Source: Thermoplasmata archaeon (GTDB taxonomy: Archaea > Thermoplasmatota > Penumbrarchaeia > Penumbrarchaeales > Penumbrarchaeaceae). From it: DNA of 25,530 bases. The position numbers were made by a program, and so were the translations under genes. The DNA is taken from the NCBI GenBank assembly GCA_023145185.1, contig JAGLEG010000100.1:1-25530 (forward strand), read 5' to 3'. Under the pieces are notes generated by a model, which saw only the letters and a list, made by a program, of their open reading frames with translations, did no database searches and was not told the origin of the DNA. Numbering within the stretch: position 1 is the first letter of the stretch; each line of letters opens with the position of its first letter. Of this stretch, positions 1 through 8,297 are shown piece by piece.

Positions 1-400
1 GCTCCCGAAAGGCCTTCAGGGCATCCAGGTGAGAGAACTCGAAGAGGTTGTCCCCCCCGATTATCATCGTATCGTACGACAGCTGCCTCTCCCTGATCAG
101 GTAGCCCAGCCCTCCCACCGAACCCAGCTTCTGCCCCTCCTCGAGGGTGGGCTCTATCATGAGCTCCAGGTCGGCATCGGGGTAGTTATCCCTGATGAAA
201 TCCTGGAACTGCTCCTCGAATGCCCTGTTGGTCGAGATGAATATCCGACCTATCTCATCCAGCTCCAACAGCGGCTTGATGGTGTGGCAGAGCATGGGCC
301 TGCCTGCGATGTCCAGAAGGTGCTTGGGCCTATCCTTCGTGAGGGGCCACATTCTCTTTGCAAAACCGCCTGCCAGTATTATCACGTCCAATCTTCTCAT
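1..400 (-). CDS. Sugar-phosphate nucleotidyltransferase, N-terminal part
   Basis: The gene is cut by the left edge; 133 N-terminal codons are visible. The start reads MRRLDVIILAGGFAKRMWPL, followed by T and a PKHLLDIAGRPM stretch. This is the nucleotide-binding signature of the NDP-sugar pyrophosphorylase family (RmlA, GlmU and ManC type), which joins an NTP to a sugar-1-phosphate and releases pyrophosphate. A GGDN near residue 120 fits the metal-binding aspartate region. ATG at 400-398 is preceded by GGTGAT as ribosome binding site, and the start overlaps the stop of the upstream phosphatase gene (ATGA), so the two are probably co-translated. The sugar and nucleotide specificity cannot be read from this fragment. 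Family membership is seen directly; a role in cell-surface glycan synthesis is inferred. Confidence 0.88.
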   Translation of the reverse strand, partial: MRRLDVIILAGGFAKRMWPLTKDRPKHLLDIAGRPMLCHTIKPLLELDEIGRIFISTNRAFEEQFQDFIRDNYPDADLELMIEPTLEEGQKLGSVGGLGYLIRERQLSYDTMIIGGDNLFEFSHLDALKAFRE

Positions 401-888
401 GGTCGATCACCTTTTCTCGCCCTGAACCCTTTCACTTTTTTCAACTGTGCACGGCTTTCAACGGACCCGGCCCTCCTCCCCCTGACGAGGGATACAGCAT
501 CATCGGGGTCCATGCCGTGGTAGATCAGGTACATGGATATCAGGGACCCCGTCCGGCCAACACCCGCAGCGCAGTGGACCATGACAACTCCCCTCTCAAT
601 GACGCTGTCCATGAGATCGATGCCATCCAGGGCCTGTTCGTCGGTGAGCGGATGCATGTCCGTGACCGGGATATGCCTGTATTGCAATCCCGACGAGGTG
701 ATCCACTCATCCGGCCAGGGCCGGCATGTGAGGTTGATGCATCCGACCACGCCCTCCTCCTCTTTCAGGTAGCGGAGATAATCAAGGGACACCGGGTAGA
801 TGGATGCGAGGATGCTCCCCTCGACGATGACATCGTACGTTCCCACGTTGAGGAACGGGTTTTGGGTCAAGAGCTCATGGGGGTCCAT
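397..888 (-). CDS. Dual-specificity / tyrosine-type protein phosphatase
   Basis: A 163-residue protein with the cysteine-phosphatase P-loop HCAAGVGRTG. The catalytic Cys is about residue 106 and the Arg that binds phosphate follows in the same loop. An Asp-containing stretch (PVTDMHPLTDEQ) upstream could supply the general acid. The size fits a compact single-domain phosphatase. The frame stays open to 1074, but that extension overlaps the divergent radical SAM gene and looks non-coding. ATG 888 lies about 27 nt from a TATA-like CTTATAGT, which suggests a leaderless mRNA. The stop overlaps the next gene, a nucleotidyltransferase, by ATGA. Substrates may be phosphoproteins, phospho-sugars or a lipid phosphate; the pairing with a sugar nucleotidyltransferase makes a small-molecule substrate worth considering. 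Confidence 0.82.
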   Translation of the reverse strand: MDPHELLTQNPFLNVGTYDVIVEGSILASIYPVSLDYLRYLKEEEGVVGCINLTCRPWPDEWITSSGLQYRHIPVTDMHPLTDEQALDGIDLMDSVIERGVVMVHCAAGVGRTGSLISMYLIYHGMDPDDAVSLVRGRRAGSVESRAQLKKVKGFRARKGDRP

Positions 889-910
889 CGGGCCCTTAAA
901 AATGGTATCA

Positions 911-919
911 ACTATAAGA
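911..919 (-). promoter_or_regulatory. TATA-like box for the phosphatase gene
   Basis: Read on the minus strand, CTTATAGT is centred about 27 nt before ATG 888. This is the archaeal spacing that would place the transcription start at the start codon. A TTTTTAAG at about 898-905 is an alternative box that would imply a start further downstream. Confidence 0.35.
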
Positions 920-943
920 AGGTGACCCGACCGGGGAAAAGGA

Positions 944-949
944 TTTATC
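944..949 (+). promoter_or_regulatory. TATA-like box for the radical SAM gene
   Basis: An AT-rich GGATTTATC is centred about 26 nt before the TTG start at 973, consistent with a leaderless mRNA. It lies in an 84 bp gap between divergent genes that appears to hold promoters for both. Confidence 0.35.
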
Positions 950-972
950 TCCGGAGCAGATAGATAGTACCC

Positions 973-1821
973 TTGAAACGAAGGATCGAAGTGTTTGTTC
1001 CCGGAACCGGGTATCCCTCCCTCTCCACGACCGGAACGGCCTGCATGCTCAACTGCGCCCACTGCAATGGACACTATCTGAAAGGTATGGTGGACGTTTC
1101 CGGGCCCACCTCCCTCCTGGATTTTGGCATGGAGCTGGAGAAAAGGGGGGGTAAAGGGTTTCTTCTCTCGGGGGGGTGCGATAGGGAAGGGAAAGTGGTG
1201 ATCTCCGATGCGGTCCTCGATCAGATATCACGGTTGAAAGAGACGACCTCGCTGTCGATGAACGTTCACCCCGGCCTCGTGGGCCCCGATTCGGCCAGGG
1301 CCCTCGCCGAGGCAGGTGTAGATACTGCCTCGTTTGACGTGATCCAGGACCAGGATACGATCTCCGAGGTCCTTGGGATCGACGCGTCTCCCGGGGACTA
1401 CCGGAACTCGTATCGTCACCTGATCGATGCTGGGATCCGGGTGGTTCCCCACGTTCTGGCTGGGCTCTATCACGGGCAGCTGAGAGGAGAGCAGGCTTCC
1501 ATTGACCTGATCTCCGGTTTCGAACCCGATACGGCGGTCCTGATCACATTGATACCCACCAGGGGCACCCGGATGGAGAAGGATGCCCCCCTCCCCGAAT
1601 CCGAGCTGATAGGATTGGCAGAGTACATGGTTTCCAAACTGGATTGCTCATTGATGCTGGGGTGCATGAGGCCGAGAGGTTATGATGCCCTGGAGGTCCG
1701 TTCCCTGGAGGCCGGTTTCTCCGGAATAGTATCTCCGAACAGGAGGACCCTGGAGTATATCGATGGGAGGGGATGGGAGAGGACCAGACACGAGCTCTGC
1801 TGCGCGGTATTGCCACCGTAG
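973..1821 (+). CDS. Radical SAM protein, biotin-synthase-like (possible LipS2-type)
   Basis: A 282-residue radical SAM enzyme. The CxxxCxxC cluster ligands are Cys24, Cys28 and Cys31 in TACMLNCAHCNGHYLKGM, close to the N-terminus. It carries IPTRGTRM near residue 195 and ends in RHELCCAVLPP. The pattern resembles the biotin-synthase-like archaeal group COG1856. From memory, some members of that group act as one half of a two-protein lipoyl synthase (LipS1/LipS2); that assignment is inference here, and no partner or lipoate ligase lies in the window. The start is a TTG with no clear ribosome binding site but with a TATA-like box about 26 nt upstream, so the transcript may be leaderless. The gene is divergent from the phosphatase. 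Confidence 0.8.
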   Translation: MKRRIEVFVPGTGYPSLSTTGTACMLNCAHCNGHYLKGMVDVSGPTSLLDFGMELEKRGGKGFLLSGGCDREGKVVISDAVLDQISRLKETTSLSMNVHPGLVGPDSARALAEAGVDTASFDVIQDQDTISEVLGIDASPGDYRNSYRHLIDAGIRVVPHVLAGLYHGQLRGEQASIDLISGFEPDTAVLITLIPTRGTRMEKDAPLPESELIGLAEYMVSKLDCSLMLGCMRPRGYDALEVRSLEAGFSGIVSPNRRTLEYIDGRGWERTRHELCCAVLPP

Positions 1822-1876
1822 AACTGCTCATGCGGGCCTTTTTCATCTTTGGATTGATTTAAGTATCCAATTGTCC

Positions 1877-1893
1877 ATATAATGTACTGTACA
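1877..1893 (+). promoter_or_regulatory. TATA box with an adjoining perfect palindrome
   Basis: ATATAATG (1877-1884) is a good archaeal TATA candidate, with a predicted transcription start near 1905. The perfect dyad TGTACTGTACA (1883-1893) overlaps its downstream edge, where a bound repressor would block the pre-initiation complex. The function is inferred. Confidence 0.4.
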
Positions 1894-1925
1894 CTGTAGT
1901 AGATAGATCGTGATCGGTGAAGATG

Positions 1926-3440
1926 ATGAGGACCTTTCCGCTGTTCGACCCCAAGATATATTCCATCTCCATCTTCAAGTTGAAGAAGGGCGAGGACGGA
2001 AAGGTCCATGATGTCGTTCAGAACCTCTTCCTCAAGAGAAAGGACGTCAAGTTCAACATCATAAAGAAGGACAATTGGTCGGTCGTGGAGATCGCGATGG
2101 ACGTTCAGAAGGGAGGTCATGTGATCGTTGAGGTCACCCCGGACCTTTTCAAGATCCAGTACGACAATATGAAGCTGATGAACAGGACCTTGAAGGATTC
2201 ACTTGCCTCATACGTCGTCAAGGACTCCAGACACTACAATTTCAACCTGATGACCTGCGGAAGCAGGGATAACATCTGGATGCACAATTACTCGGCCGCG
2301 AGCCTTCTCATGGATGGTGATGATGATGTTCCCTTCATTGGAGGGGAGCAGACAACCATACAGGAGAACATCTTCCAGACCAACATCGCCTATCTCAACA
2401 GGATAATGAACAGGAAGGGCGGGGTCCTCATAAACACATTGAGGCAGAATAACATAGAGTCATTTCTGTACGCCCTCGGAACAGTGGGCCATAAGAGGGA
2501 GAGGACCTTCCCGACGGAATTTCTGCTCCAGCTGGACACCTCGCAACTGGGTGACAGGAAAAGCTATACCGGCAGCCAGCTACCTCTGATCAATAAAAGC
2601 CCATATTCCACCCCACAAAAGAAAGATAATAACGTCTACCTTGAGAAGCAGGAATATCTGATCAACCTCCTGTCGATCAAGGCCAAGATCATCGACCTCT
2701 TATTAACCCGATGTAGTATGATGGACCTTTTTGACGGTGAATATTCCTATATCCAGAAGCGGGGAAATTTCCTCAAGGATGACATCTTCGACCTTCAGAA
2801 CAGGATCAACTCCCACATGAAGGTGTACATACCCGATAAGAAAAGCAAAAAGAGGGATTCTGATTTCCTCGACAGGGAGAACTACGATAACGAGAAGGAG
2901 CTGCTCACCACCGCGTCGATTAGGTTCACCCTGATATCCGAGGTGGAGCACCGCATCATGAGGATCAGGTCACAGATCAATGGAATGAAGGGAGATATCG
3001 GTGATATGAGCGACCAGATCGCCCTGAAGGGCAAGGCCTCCACGACGGATATGAAACCCCATTCCATCAGTGACCACCAAATTAAGGATCTCAACAGCAT
3101 GGATGAATACATGACGTCCCTATCCGGAGAGCTGACCCATTCCAGGGACATCCTCTCATCCACGATCGACGTGCTGCGAGCTTTCATCGACACGAGACAG
3201 AGGGAGGCTTCAGAGGATATGAGCAGATTGATGAACCTCCTTTTCCTGGTGTTCGCCTGTATCGGGTTGGCAGATGCCCTGGGCAATTTCGTTATCTTTG
3301 CGATGGAATACTATTTCTTTCACGGAATGGACGTTTATCAGTCGATCCGGCCCGCTCTGGCAAGTCTGTTCCTTACATTCCTGCCCCTTACCATCGGAGT
3401 TGTCTTCATCCTTATATACTTCAAGAAGAAGAGGAGATAG
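1926..3440 (+). CDS. Uncharacterised membrane protein with two C-terminal membrane segments
   Basis: Not recognised with certainty. About 504 residues: an alpha/beta-looking N-terminal half, then a long charged helical region from about residue 240 to 430 that could form coiled coils. Two hydrophobic segments follow near residues 435-460 and 472-497, and the protein ends in KKKRR, which should hold the C-terminus in the cytoplasm. The layout (soluble domain, long helices, two terminal membrane helices) recalls CorA-type metal channels, but the GMN motif expected after the first membrane helix is absent. GTG 1917, ATG 1923 and ATG 1926 share the frame; GGTGA at 1916-1920 has the best spacing to 1926. 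The gene appears monocistronic, with a TATA box at about 1877. Confidence 0.7.
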   Translation: MRTFPLFDPKIYSISIFKLKKGEDGKVHDVVQNLFLKRKDVKFNIIKKDNWSVVEIAMDVQKGGHVIVEVTPDLFKIQYDNMKLMNRTLKDSLASYVVKDSRHYNFNLMTCGSRDNIWMHNYSAASLLMDGDDDVPFIGGEQTTIQENIFQTNIAYLNRIMNRKGGVLINTLRQNNIESFLYALGTVGHKRERTFPTEFLLQLDTSQLGDRKSYTGSQLPLINKSPYSTPQKKDNNVYLEKQEYLINLLSIKAKIIDLLLTRCSMMDLFDGEYSYIQKRGNFLKDDIFDLQNRINSHMKVYIPDKKSKKRDSDFLDRENYDNEKELLTTASIRFTLISEVEHRIMRIRSQINGMKGDIGDMSDQIALKGKASTTDMKPHSISDHQIKDLNSMDEYMTSLSGELTHSRDILSSTIDVLRAFIDTRQREASEDMSRLMNLLFLVFACIGLADALGNFVIFAMEYYFFHGMDVYQSIRPALASLFLTFLPLTIGVVFILIYFKKKRR

Positions 3441-3468
3441 TGGGTTCTTTCGGGCACCCCAACACCCC

Positions 3469-3477
3469 TTTTTAAAT
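3469..3477 (+). promoter_or_regulatory. TATA box for the topoisomerase VI operon
   Basis: TTTTTAAAT in an otherwise C-rich gap predicts a transcription start near 3500, leaving a leader of about 25 nt that contains the ribosome binding site GGAGG at 3512-3516. Confidence 0.45.
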
Positions 3478-3523
3478 TGCCCTCAATATTAACCCATCTC
3501 AGGTTTTTCCCGGAGGAACAAAG

Positions 3524-5386
3524 GTGTCGCAACCGTACGCAGAGACGATGGCGAAGAGCCAGAAGGAGATATCAATTTCCGACTTCTTCGCCAAGAACAG
3601 ACAGATACTAGGATTTGACAATCCGTCAAAGGCGATGCTTGTCTCGGTCAAGGAGGCCGTGGACAACTCGCTGGATGCCTGTGAGGAGGCGGGCATCCTT
3701 CCCACGATATTCGTCAGGATATCAAGGACCGACAACAAGGATCGTTTCCGCCTCATGGTTCGGGACAACGGCCCCGGCATCGTGAAGAAGCAGATAGCTT
3801 CGGTCTTTGGGCGTCTGCTCTACGGCTCCAGGTTCTACGCGATAAGGCAATCCAGGGGTCAGCAGGGTATCGGGATCTCGGCGGTGGTCCTCTACAGCCA
3901 GCTGACCACCGGGAAACCCGCGATAGTGACCTCCAAGATAGGCGAGGACCACCCCTGCTACAGGATGGAGGTCCAGATAAACACCAAGAACAACCGCCCG
4001 CAAATGATCTCAAACGAGGTGGTGCTATGGGATCACCCCCACGGCACACAGATCGAGGTGGAGATCGTGGGGAGGTACCACAAGGAGAAGAGGCAGTCCG
4101 TGTACGAGTATATCAAATCCACGGCGATAGTTAACCCACACGTTGAGATAATATTCGAGGACCCCGACGGGGTCGTACACTCGTTCCATCGGGTGGTGGA
4201 TAAGCTCCCGCTTCCCGCAGAGGAGATAAGGCCCCACCCGCACGGGATCGAGCTTGGCGTCCTCAAGAACATGCTGGCCTACTCCGAATCAAGGAAGATG
4301 ACCTCATTCCTGACCACCGAGTTCTGCAGGATCTCCCCTCGAGGTGCCCGTGAGATCCTGGAGAAAGCGTCCATATCGGAGAAGAAGAACCCAAAGAGGT
4401 TGAACCTGGACGAGGTCCAGGTGCTCTACAACATTTTCAACGAGATGAAGTTCATGTCCCCACCCACGGACTGCCTATCGCCGATAGGCGACCTGTTGAT
4501 AAGAAAAGGGTTGAAAAAGGAGATAGACTCCAAGTTCGCCCACACGGTGACCAGGGATCCCAGGGTCTACCGCGGCACCCCCTTCCAGGTGGAGGCGGGG
4601 ATAATCTACGGAGGGGAGCTTCCGGCTGGAGACACCGTCAAGATACTTAGATTCGCGAATCGGGTGCCTCTCCTGTACCAGCAGGGGGGCTGTGCGATGA
4701 CACACGCCATCGAGAGGATCAACTGGAGGCCGTACGGCCTGGAGCAGAGGGGTGGCAAGGGGATCCCGTCGGGTCCGGCGATGATCCTGGTACATATTGC
4801 ATCCACCAACGCCCCGTTCACATCCGAATCCAAGGAGGCCGTGGCGGACGTGGATGAGATCCTCGATGAGGTGGGCAGGGCCCTGATGGAGTGCGGGAGG
4901 AAGGTGAAGTCCCACATCAACAAGAAGGTAAAGCTCAAGAAGGTGTCCGAGAAGTACTCCATCATCAAGGACATCCTTCCCGAGATAGCCAGGAAGAGCT
5001 CAGAGATAATTGGCAAGCCGCATCCTCCTCTGGACGGCGTCATTACAAAGATAATGAACGTAACGGTGATAGACAGCGGGATCATGTACCATGAGGAGGG
5101 AGAGGAGAAGTTCACGGAGGTCACCATAAAGGTGCAGAACTACACCCAGAAGGCCAAGAAGTTCAGGCTGTTCGTGAAGGTCCCGAATGGGCTGATCCAG
5201 GGTATATTCCCCGAGAGGAACAGGATGAAGAGGGAGATAATCGAATGGGAGGTAGGGCCGATCGAGCCTGCCAGGTCAGTGCGTCTCGGCTTCACCATAC
5301 TGGGACTTGACAGGACCGATTATGATGATGTGGACGTTTACTACTCCCACCTGACCGGTGAGGTGATCGGGGCGGACCCCCTGTGA
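3524..5386 (+). CDS. top6B: DNA topoisomerase VI subunit B
   Basis: ATPase subunit of the A2B2 type IIB topoisomerase, which passes one duplex through another to relax supercoils and separate linked DNA. The 620-residue length is normal for the family. The GHKL ATP site is intact: EAVDNSLDA with Asn48, DNGPGI at 81-86 and GQQGIG at 112-117. Helix-two-turn-helix and transducer domains are expected in the middle and C-terminal parts, and a conserved-looking REILEKA and LSPIGDLLIRKG region lies between. The start is GTG 3524 with GGAGG seven bases upstream. It is the first gene of a two-gene operon; subunit A follows with only a short gap. Confidence 0.97.
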   Translation: MSQPYAETMAKSQKEISISDFFAKNRQILGFDNPSKAMLVSVKEAVDNSLDACEEAGILPTIFVRISRTDNKDRFRLMVRDNGPGIVKKQIASVFGRLLYGSRFYAIRQSRGQQGIGISAVVLYSQLTTGKPAIVTSKIGEDHPCYRMEVQINTKNNRPQMISNEVVLWDHPHGTQIEVEIVGRYHKEKRQSVYEYIKSTAIVNPHVEIIFEDPDGVVHSFHRVVDKLPLPAEEIRPHPHGIELGVLKNMLAYSESRKMTSFLTTEFCRISPRGAREILEKASISEKKNPKRLNLDEVQVLYNIFNEMKFMSPPTDCLSPIGDLLIRKGLKKEIDSKFAHTVTRDPRVYRGTPFQVEAGIIYGGELPAGDTVKILRFANRVPLLYQQGGCAMTHAIERINWRPYGLEQRGGKGIPSGPAMILVHIASTNAPFTSESKEAVADVDEILDEVGRALMECGRKVKSHINKKVKLKKVSEKYSIIKDILPEIARKSSEIIGKPHPPLDGVITKIMNVTVIDSGIMYHEEGEEKFTEVTIKVQNYTQKAKKFRLFVKVPNGLIQGIFPERNRMKREIIEWEVGPIEPARSVRLGFTILGLDRTDYDDVDVYYSHLTGEVIGADPL

Positions 5387-5401
5387 CGTGAGGTGATGAT
5401 G

Positions 5402-6523
5402 ATGACTGGAAAGAGAGGGGCACAGATAACGGCGGGAAACCGGGAGGCGTCTGACCGGCTGGTCAAGATCGCGGAGGCGATACACGGCCAGCTCTGCGAT
5501 GATAACATACCCTATCTGGAGGTCTCCAGCCGGACCAAGAACAACATAGTGCTCGATGAGGATCACAAGGTCTGGAAGTACGGGTCCGACGTGGTGACCA
5601 GGTCGGCAAAGGACCTCGGAGGGGCGACCAACATCCTTCGCAACCTGTACACGATAGATTTCATCCGGGAGATGATAAAGAGCGGTAAATCCTCCACCCT
5701 GAGGGAGATGTACTACATCTCCGAGGGCTGGGAGAAGGCCAAATTCCCAACACAGGATGAATCGAACAAGCTGGCGGAGGACCTGGAGATAATAACGAGG
5801 AACATGCGGGAGGATTTCAAGCTCAGGCCCGAGGAGGATGGGGCGAGGGTGATAGGGGATCTGACCATCGCGGAGAGGAACAGAAAGGGCCAGGTAAAGA
5901 GGTTCAACTGCAAGGACGACGTGGGCGAATCCGGCTACGGCATCCCGTACAACGTGGAGGAGGAGAAGCTCCAGTTCAAGTCCGTCAAGGCCAAGATGAT
6001 CATCGCGATAGAGACGGGCGGTATGTTCGACAGGCTGGTGGAGAATGGGTTCGACGAGACGCACAAGGCGATCCTCGTTCACCTCAAGGGCCAGCCAGCG
6101 AGGTCAACAAGGCGGTTCATCAAACGCCTCCACTCCCACTCGAACATACCCCTGGTCATATTCACCGATGGTGACCCCTGGTCCTATCGTATCTTCGCCT
6201 CGGTGGCCTTCGGTGCCATAAAGACGGCACATATCTCGGAATACCTCGCGACGCCGCAGGCCCAGTACCTGGGGATCACACCCTCGGATATCGTGAACTA
6301 CGAGCTCCCGAACGACACGCTTTCGGACCAGGACGTCAACGCACTGAAATCAGAGCTGACCGACCCCAGGTTCGCATCGGACCAGTGGAGGGCCGAGATA
6401 AAACTTCAGCTCAAGCTCAAGAAGAAGTCGGAGCAGCAGGCACTTGCAAAATACGGCCTGGACTTCGTGACGGACACCTACCTTCCCCAGAAGCTCAAGG
6501 AGATGAGGATAATAAGAGGATAG
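5402..6523 (+). CDS. top6A: DNA topoisomerase VI subunit A (Spo11-like)
   Basis: DNA-cleaving subunit of topoisomerase VI. The winged-helix catalytic tyrosine is Tyr104 or Tyr105 in REMYYISEGW. The Toprim metal ligands are Glu204 (AIETGGMF) and Asp256/Asp258 (FTDGDPWSYRI). These sit about seven residues later than I recall for the Methanocaldococcus enzyme, so spacing is conserved. The start is ambiguous: GTG 5393 and ATGs at 5396, 5399 and 5402 are consecutive in frame. AGGTGA at 5391-5396 spaces best to ATG 5402, giving 373 residues. It lies directly downstream of top6B and must share its transcript. The Ser after DGDPW differs from the more usual Gly. Confidence 0.97.
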   Translation: MTGKRGAQITAGNREASDRLVKIAEAIHGQLCDDNIPYLEVSSRTKNNIVLDEDHKVWKYGSDVVTRSAKDLGGATNILRNLYTIDFIREMIKSGKSSTLREMYYISEGWEKAKFPTQDESNKLAEDLEIITRNMREDFKLRPEEDGARVIGDLTIAERNRKGQVKRFNCKDDVGESGYGIPYNVEEEKLQFKSVKAKMIIAIETGGMFDRLVENGFDETHKAILVHLKGQPARSTRRFIKRLHSHSNIPLVIFTDGDPWSYRIFASVAFGAIKTAHISEYLATPQAQYLGITPSDIVNYELPNDTLSDQDVNALKSELTDPRFASDQWRAEIKLQLKLKKKSEQQALAKYGLDFVTDTYLPQKLKEMRIIRG

Positions 6524-6530
6524 TTTAATA
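6523..6530 (+). promoter_or_regulatory. TATA-like box for dphB
   Basis: GTTTAATA, overlapping the end of top6A, is centred about 28 nt before ATG 6555. It predicts a leaderless or nearly leaderless dphB mRNA, so dphB need not depend on the topoisomerase operon. Confidence 0.4.
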
Positions 6531-6554
6531 ACGGCGAGATTTGTGACCGGCCAC

Positions 6555-7325
6555 ATGAAAAAGCTGTTCCTCGTTGGAATGGGCCTCTCCGATGAGAGGT
6601 CCATCCCCCTGTCGGGTTTGGATCGGGTAGAGGAGGCCGACGTGGTGTTCGCCGAGATGTTCACCTCCCTGCTCGAGGAGGGGTCCCTCGACCGCCTCTC
6701 CCAATTGACGGGGAAGGAGGTGATCCTTCTGGGGAGGAGGGAGCTGGAGGAGGGTGAGGAGGTTATAGCCGCTTTCGACGAGAACGAGAGCGTATGCCTC
6801 CTAACCGCCGGAGACCCGCTTGCGGCAACCACGCACCAGGAGCTGAGGCTGGATGCGATGCGAAGGGGTATCGATGTGGAGATCATCAACTCCGGGTCCA
6901 TTTTCACCGCCGCCGCCGCTCACGCAGGCCTTCAACACTACAAGTTCGGAAGGACAACCACGATAGGATATCCAGAGCCCAATTTTCACCCCACATCTCC
7001 TCTCCACGTGATACTGGAGAACCGGAAGATGGGCCTTCATTCATTGGTCCTTCTCGACATACGGGTCCATGAGGGCCGGTTCATGACGGCAGCCGAGGCA
7101 CTTTCGATCATTATGGATATGGACAGGAAGGATGGCCCGGGATCGATCGATCCCGAAATGAAGGTCGTTGCGCTCGCCAGGCTGGGCAGAAGGGATTGGA
7201 GGGTGGCCTACGGCCGCATTGATGAGGTTGGTTCCCTTGACATGGGCCCCCCGCCCCACTGCGTGATAATACCGGGTGACCTCCACTTCCTCGAGGAGGA
7301 GGTCCTGGAACAGTTCTCCCTGTGA
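6555..7325 (+). CDS. dphB: Diphthine synthase
   Basis: SAM-dependent methyltransferase that methylates the modified histidine of translation elongation factor 2 during diphthamide synthesis. Family hallmarks are visible: MKKLFLVGMGLSDE at the N-terminus, LTAGDPLAATTHQELRLDA near residue 90, a NSGSIFTAAAAHAGLQHYKFG stretch near 112-132, and FHPTSPLHVILENRKMGLHS followed by LVLLDIR. The length of 256 is standard. The frame is open from GTG 6543, but ATG 6555 gives the family N-terminus and matches the spacing from the upstream TATA-like box. The gene is convergent with galU across only 10 bp. Other diphthamide genes are not in the window. Confidence 0.95.
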   Translation: MKKLFLVGMGLSDERSIPLSGLDRVEEADVVFAEMFTSLLEEGSLDRLSQLTGKEVILLGRRELEEGEEVIAAFDENESVCLLTAGDPLAATTHQELRLDAMRRGIDVEIINSGSIFTAAAAHAGLQHYKFGRTTTIGYPEPNFHPTSPLHVILENRKMGLHSLVLLDIRVHEGRFMTAAEALSIIMDMDRKDGPGSIDPEMKVVALARLGRRDWRVAYGRIDEVGSLDMGPPPHCVIIPGDLHFLEEEVLEQFSL

Positions 7326-7335
7326 TAATTCACCT

Positions 7336-8205
7336 TCAGAGCCTATCCTGCGCTTGAAGCTCATCCAGATACTCCCTTATCATGATCTTGAGTTCCGGGT
7401 GGAGCAGCGCCATCTGCAGGTTCGCCTTCAGCCAATCCTCCAGGGATCCGATATCCACGCGAAGGCCCTTTACGACCAGCCCGTAGAGGCCTTTTGTACC
7501 TATGTATCTGGCCAGCGCGTCGGTGAGCTGGATCTCCCCACCCGCCCCTTCCTTCTGCGACGCCAGCCACTTGAATATATCCGGGTCCAGGATGTATCTG
7601 CCCATCACCGCCATCCTCGACGGCGCATCCTCCTTATTCGGTTTTTCGACGATGCTGTCAAGCTTGAACAGCCCCGGGGAAACCTCCTCCCCCAGCTCGA
7701 CGATCCCGTATCTCTCCACGTGGTCAAGGGGCACCTCCTCCAGGGCGATGACGGGAGATCTGACCTTCTTGTATGCCTCCCAAAGCTGTTTGATGGCCGG
7801 CATCTCGCCGGTGATGATATCGTCCCCCAGAAGGATGGCGAAGGGCTCGTTGTTCACGTAGCTCTCGGCGCACAGGACCGCATCTCCCAGCCCCTTTGCC
7901 TCCTTCTGCCTCAGGTAGAATATGTCGGCGAGGTCCTCGATCCTCTGAAGTTTTAAAAGCTCCTCGTCAGCGCCTTTCTTTGCCAGTGCGGCCTCCAGTT
8001 CCAGGTTCCGATCGAAATGGTCCTCCATCACCTTCTTGTTCCTCGAGGTGATGACCAGTATCTCGTCGAATCCGGAGTTGGATGCCTCCTCCACCACCCA
8101 TTGAATGGCCGGTTTGTTGAGAACCGGGAGCATCTCCTTCGGTTGGGCCTTGGTCACGGGTAGAAGCCTTGTTCCCAGGCCGGCAGCAGGTATAATCGCC
8201 CTCAT
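7336..8205 (-). CDS. galU: UTP-glucose-1-phosphate uridylyltransferase
   Basis: Makes UDP-glucose from UTP and glucose-1-phosphate for glycan and glycolipid synthesis. The 289-residue protein begins MRAIIPAAGLGTRLLPVTKA, followed by the QPKEMLPVLNKPAIQ block typical of GalU, and has LLGDDIITGE near residue 110 as nucleotide and metal site. The C-terminal IGSLEDWLKANLQMAL block is also characteristic. The frame extends to a TTG at 8226, but ATG 8205 has a strong GGTGAGA ribosome binding site at 8212-8218 and gives the family N-terminus. It is the second sugar nucleotidyltransferase in the window besides the partial gene at the left edge. The product could serve surface glycosylation of the secreted proteins encoded further right; this link is inference. 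Confidence 0.95.
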   Translation of the reverse strand: MRAIIPAAGLGTRLLPVTKAQPKEMLPVLNKPAIQWVVEEASNSGFDEILVITSRNKKVMEDHFDRNLELEAALAKKGADEELLKLQRIEDLADIFYLRQKEAKGLGDAVLCAESYVNNEPFAILLGDDIITGEMPAIKQLWEAYKKVRSPVIALEEVPLDHVERYGIVELGEEVSPGLFKLDSIVEKPNKEDAPSRMAVMGRYILDPDIFKWLASQKEGAGGEIQLTDALARYIGTKGLYGLVVKGLRVDIGSLEDWLKANLQMALLHPELKIMIREYLDELQAQDRL

Positions 8206-8240
8206 CTGAATCTCACCGGGTTCCAAGTACCTCTTTTCCT

Positions 8241-8252
8241 ATATTATTATAT
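8241..8252 (-). promoter_or_regulatory. TATA box for galU
   Basis: ATATAATAATAT on the minus strand predicts transcription starting near 8220, leaving about 15 nt of leader that contains the GGTGAGA ribosome binding site. Confidence 0.45.
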
Positions 8253-8297
8253 CCCACGGCCCTTGACATATCGGTTCCAGTGCGGACCTTGAATACG

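Noticed and set aside
889..1074. N-terminal extension of the phosphatase
   Set aside because: It would overlap the divergent radical SAM gene, and the extra residues show no domain; both promoters fit the 889-972 gap.
5276..6082. Minus-strand open frame of 268 codons opposite top6A
   Set aside because: It spans the junction of two conserved genes on the other strand and has no family signature.
7276..7956. Plus-strand open frame of 226 codons antisense to galU
   Set aside because: It lies wholly opposite well-conserved galU and the end of dphB, shows no recognisable motif, and owes its openness to high GC codon bias.
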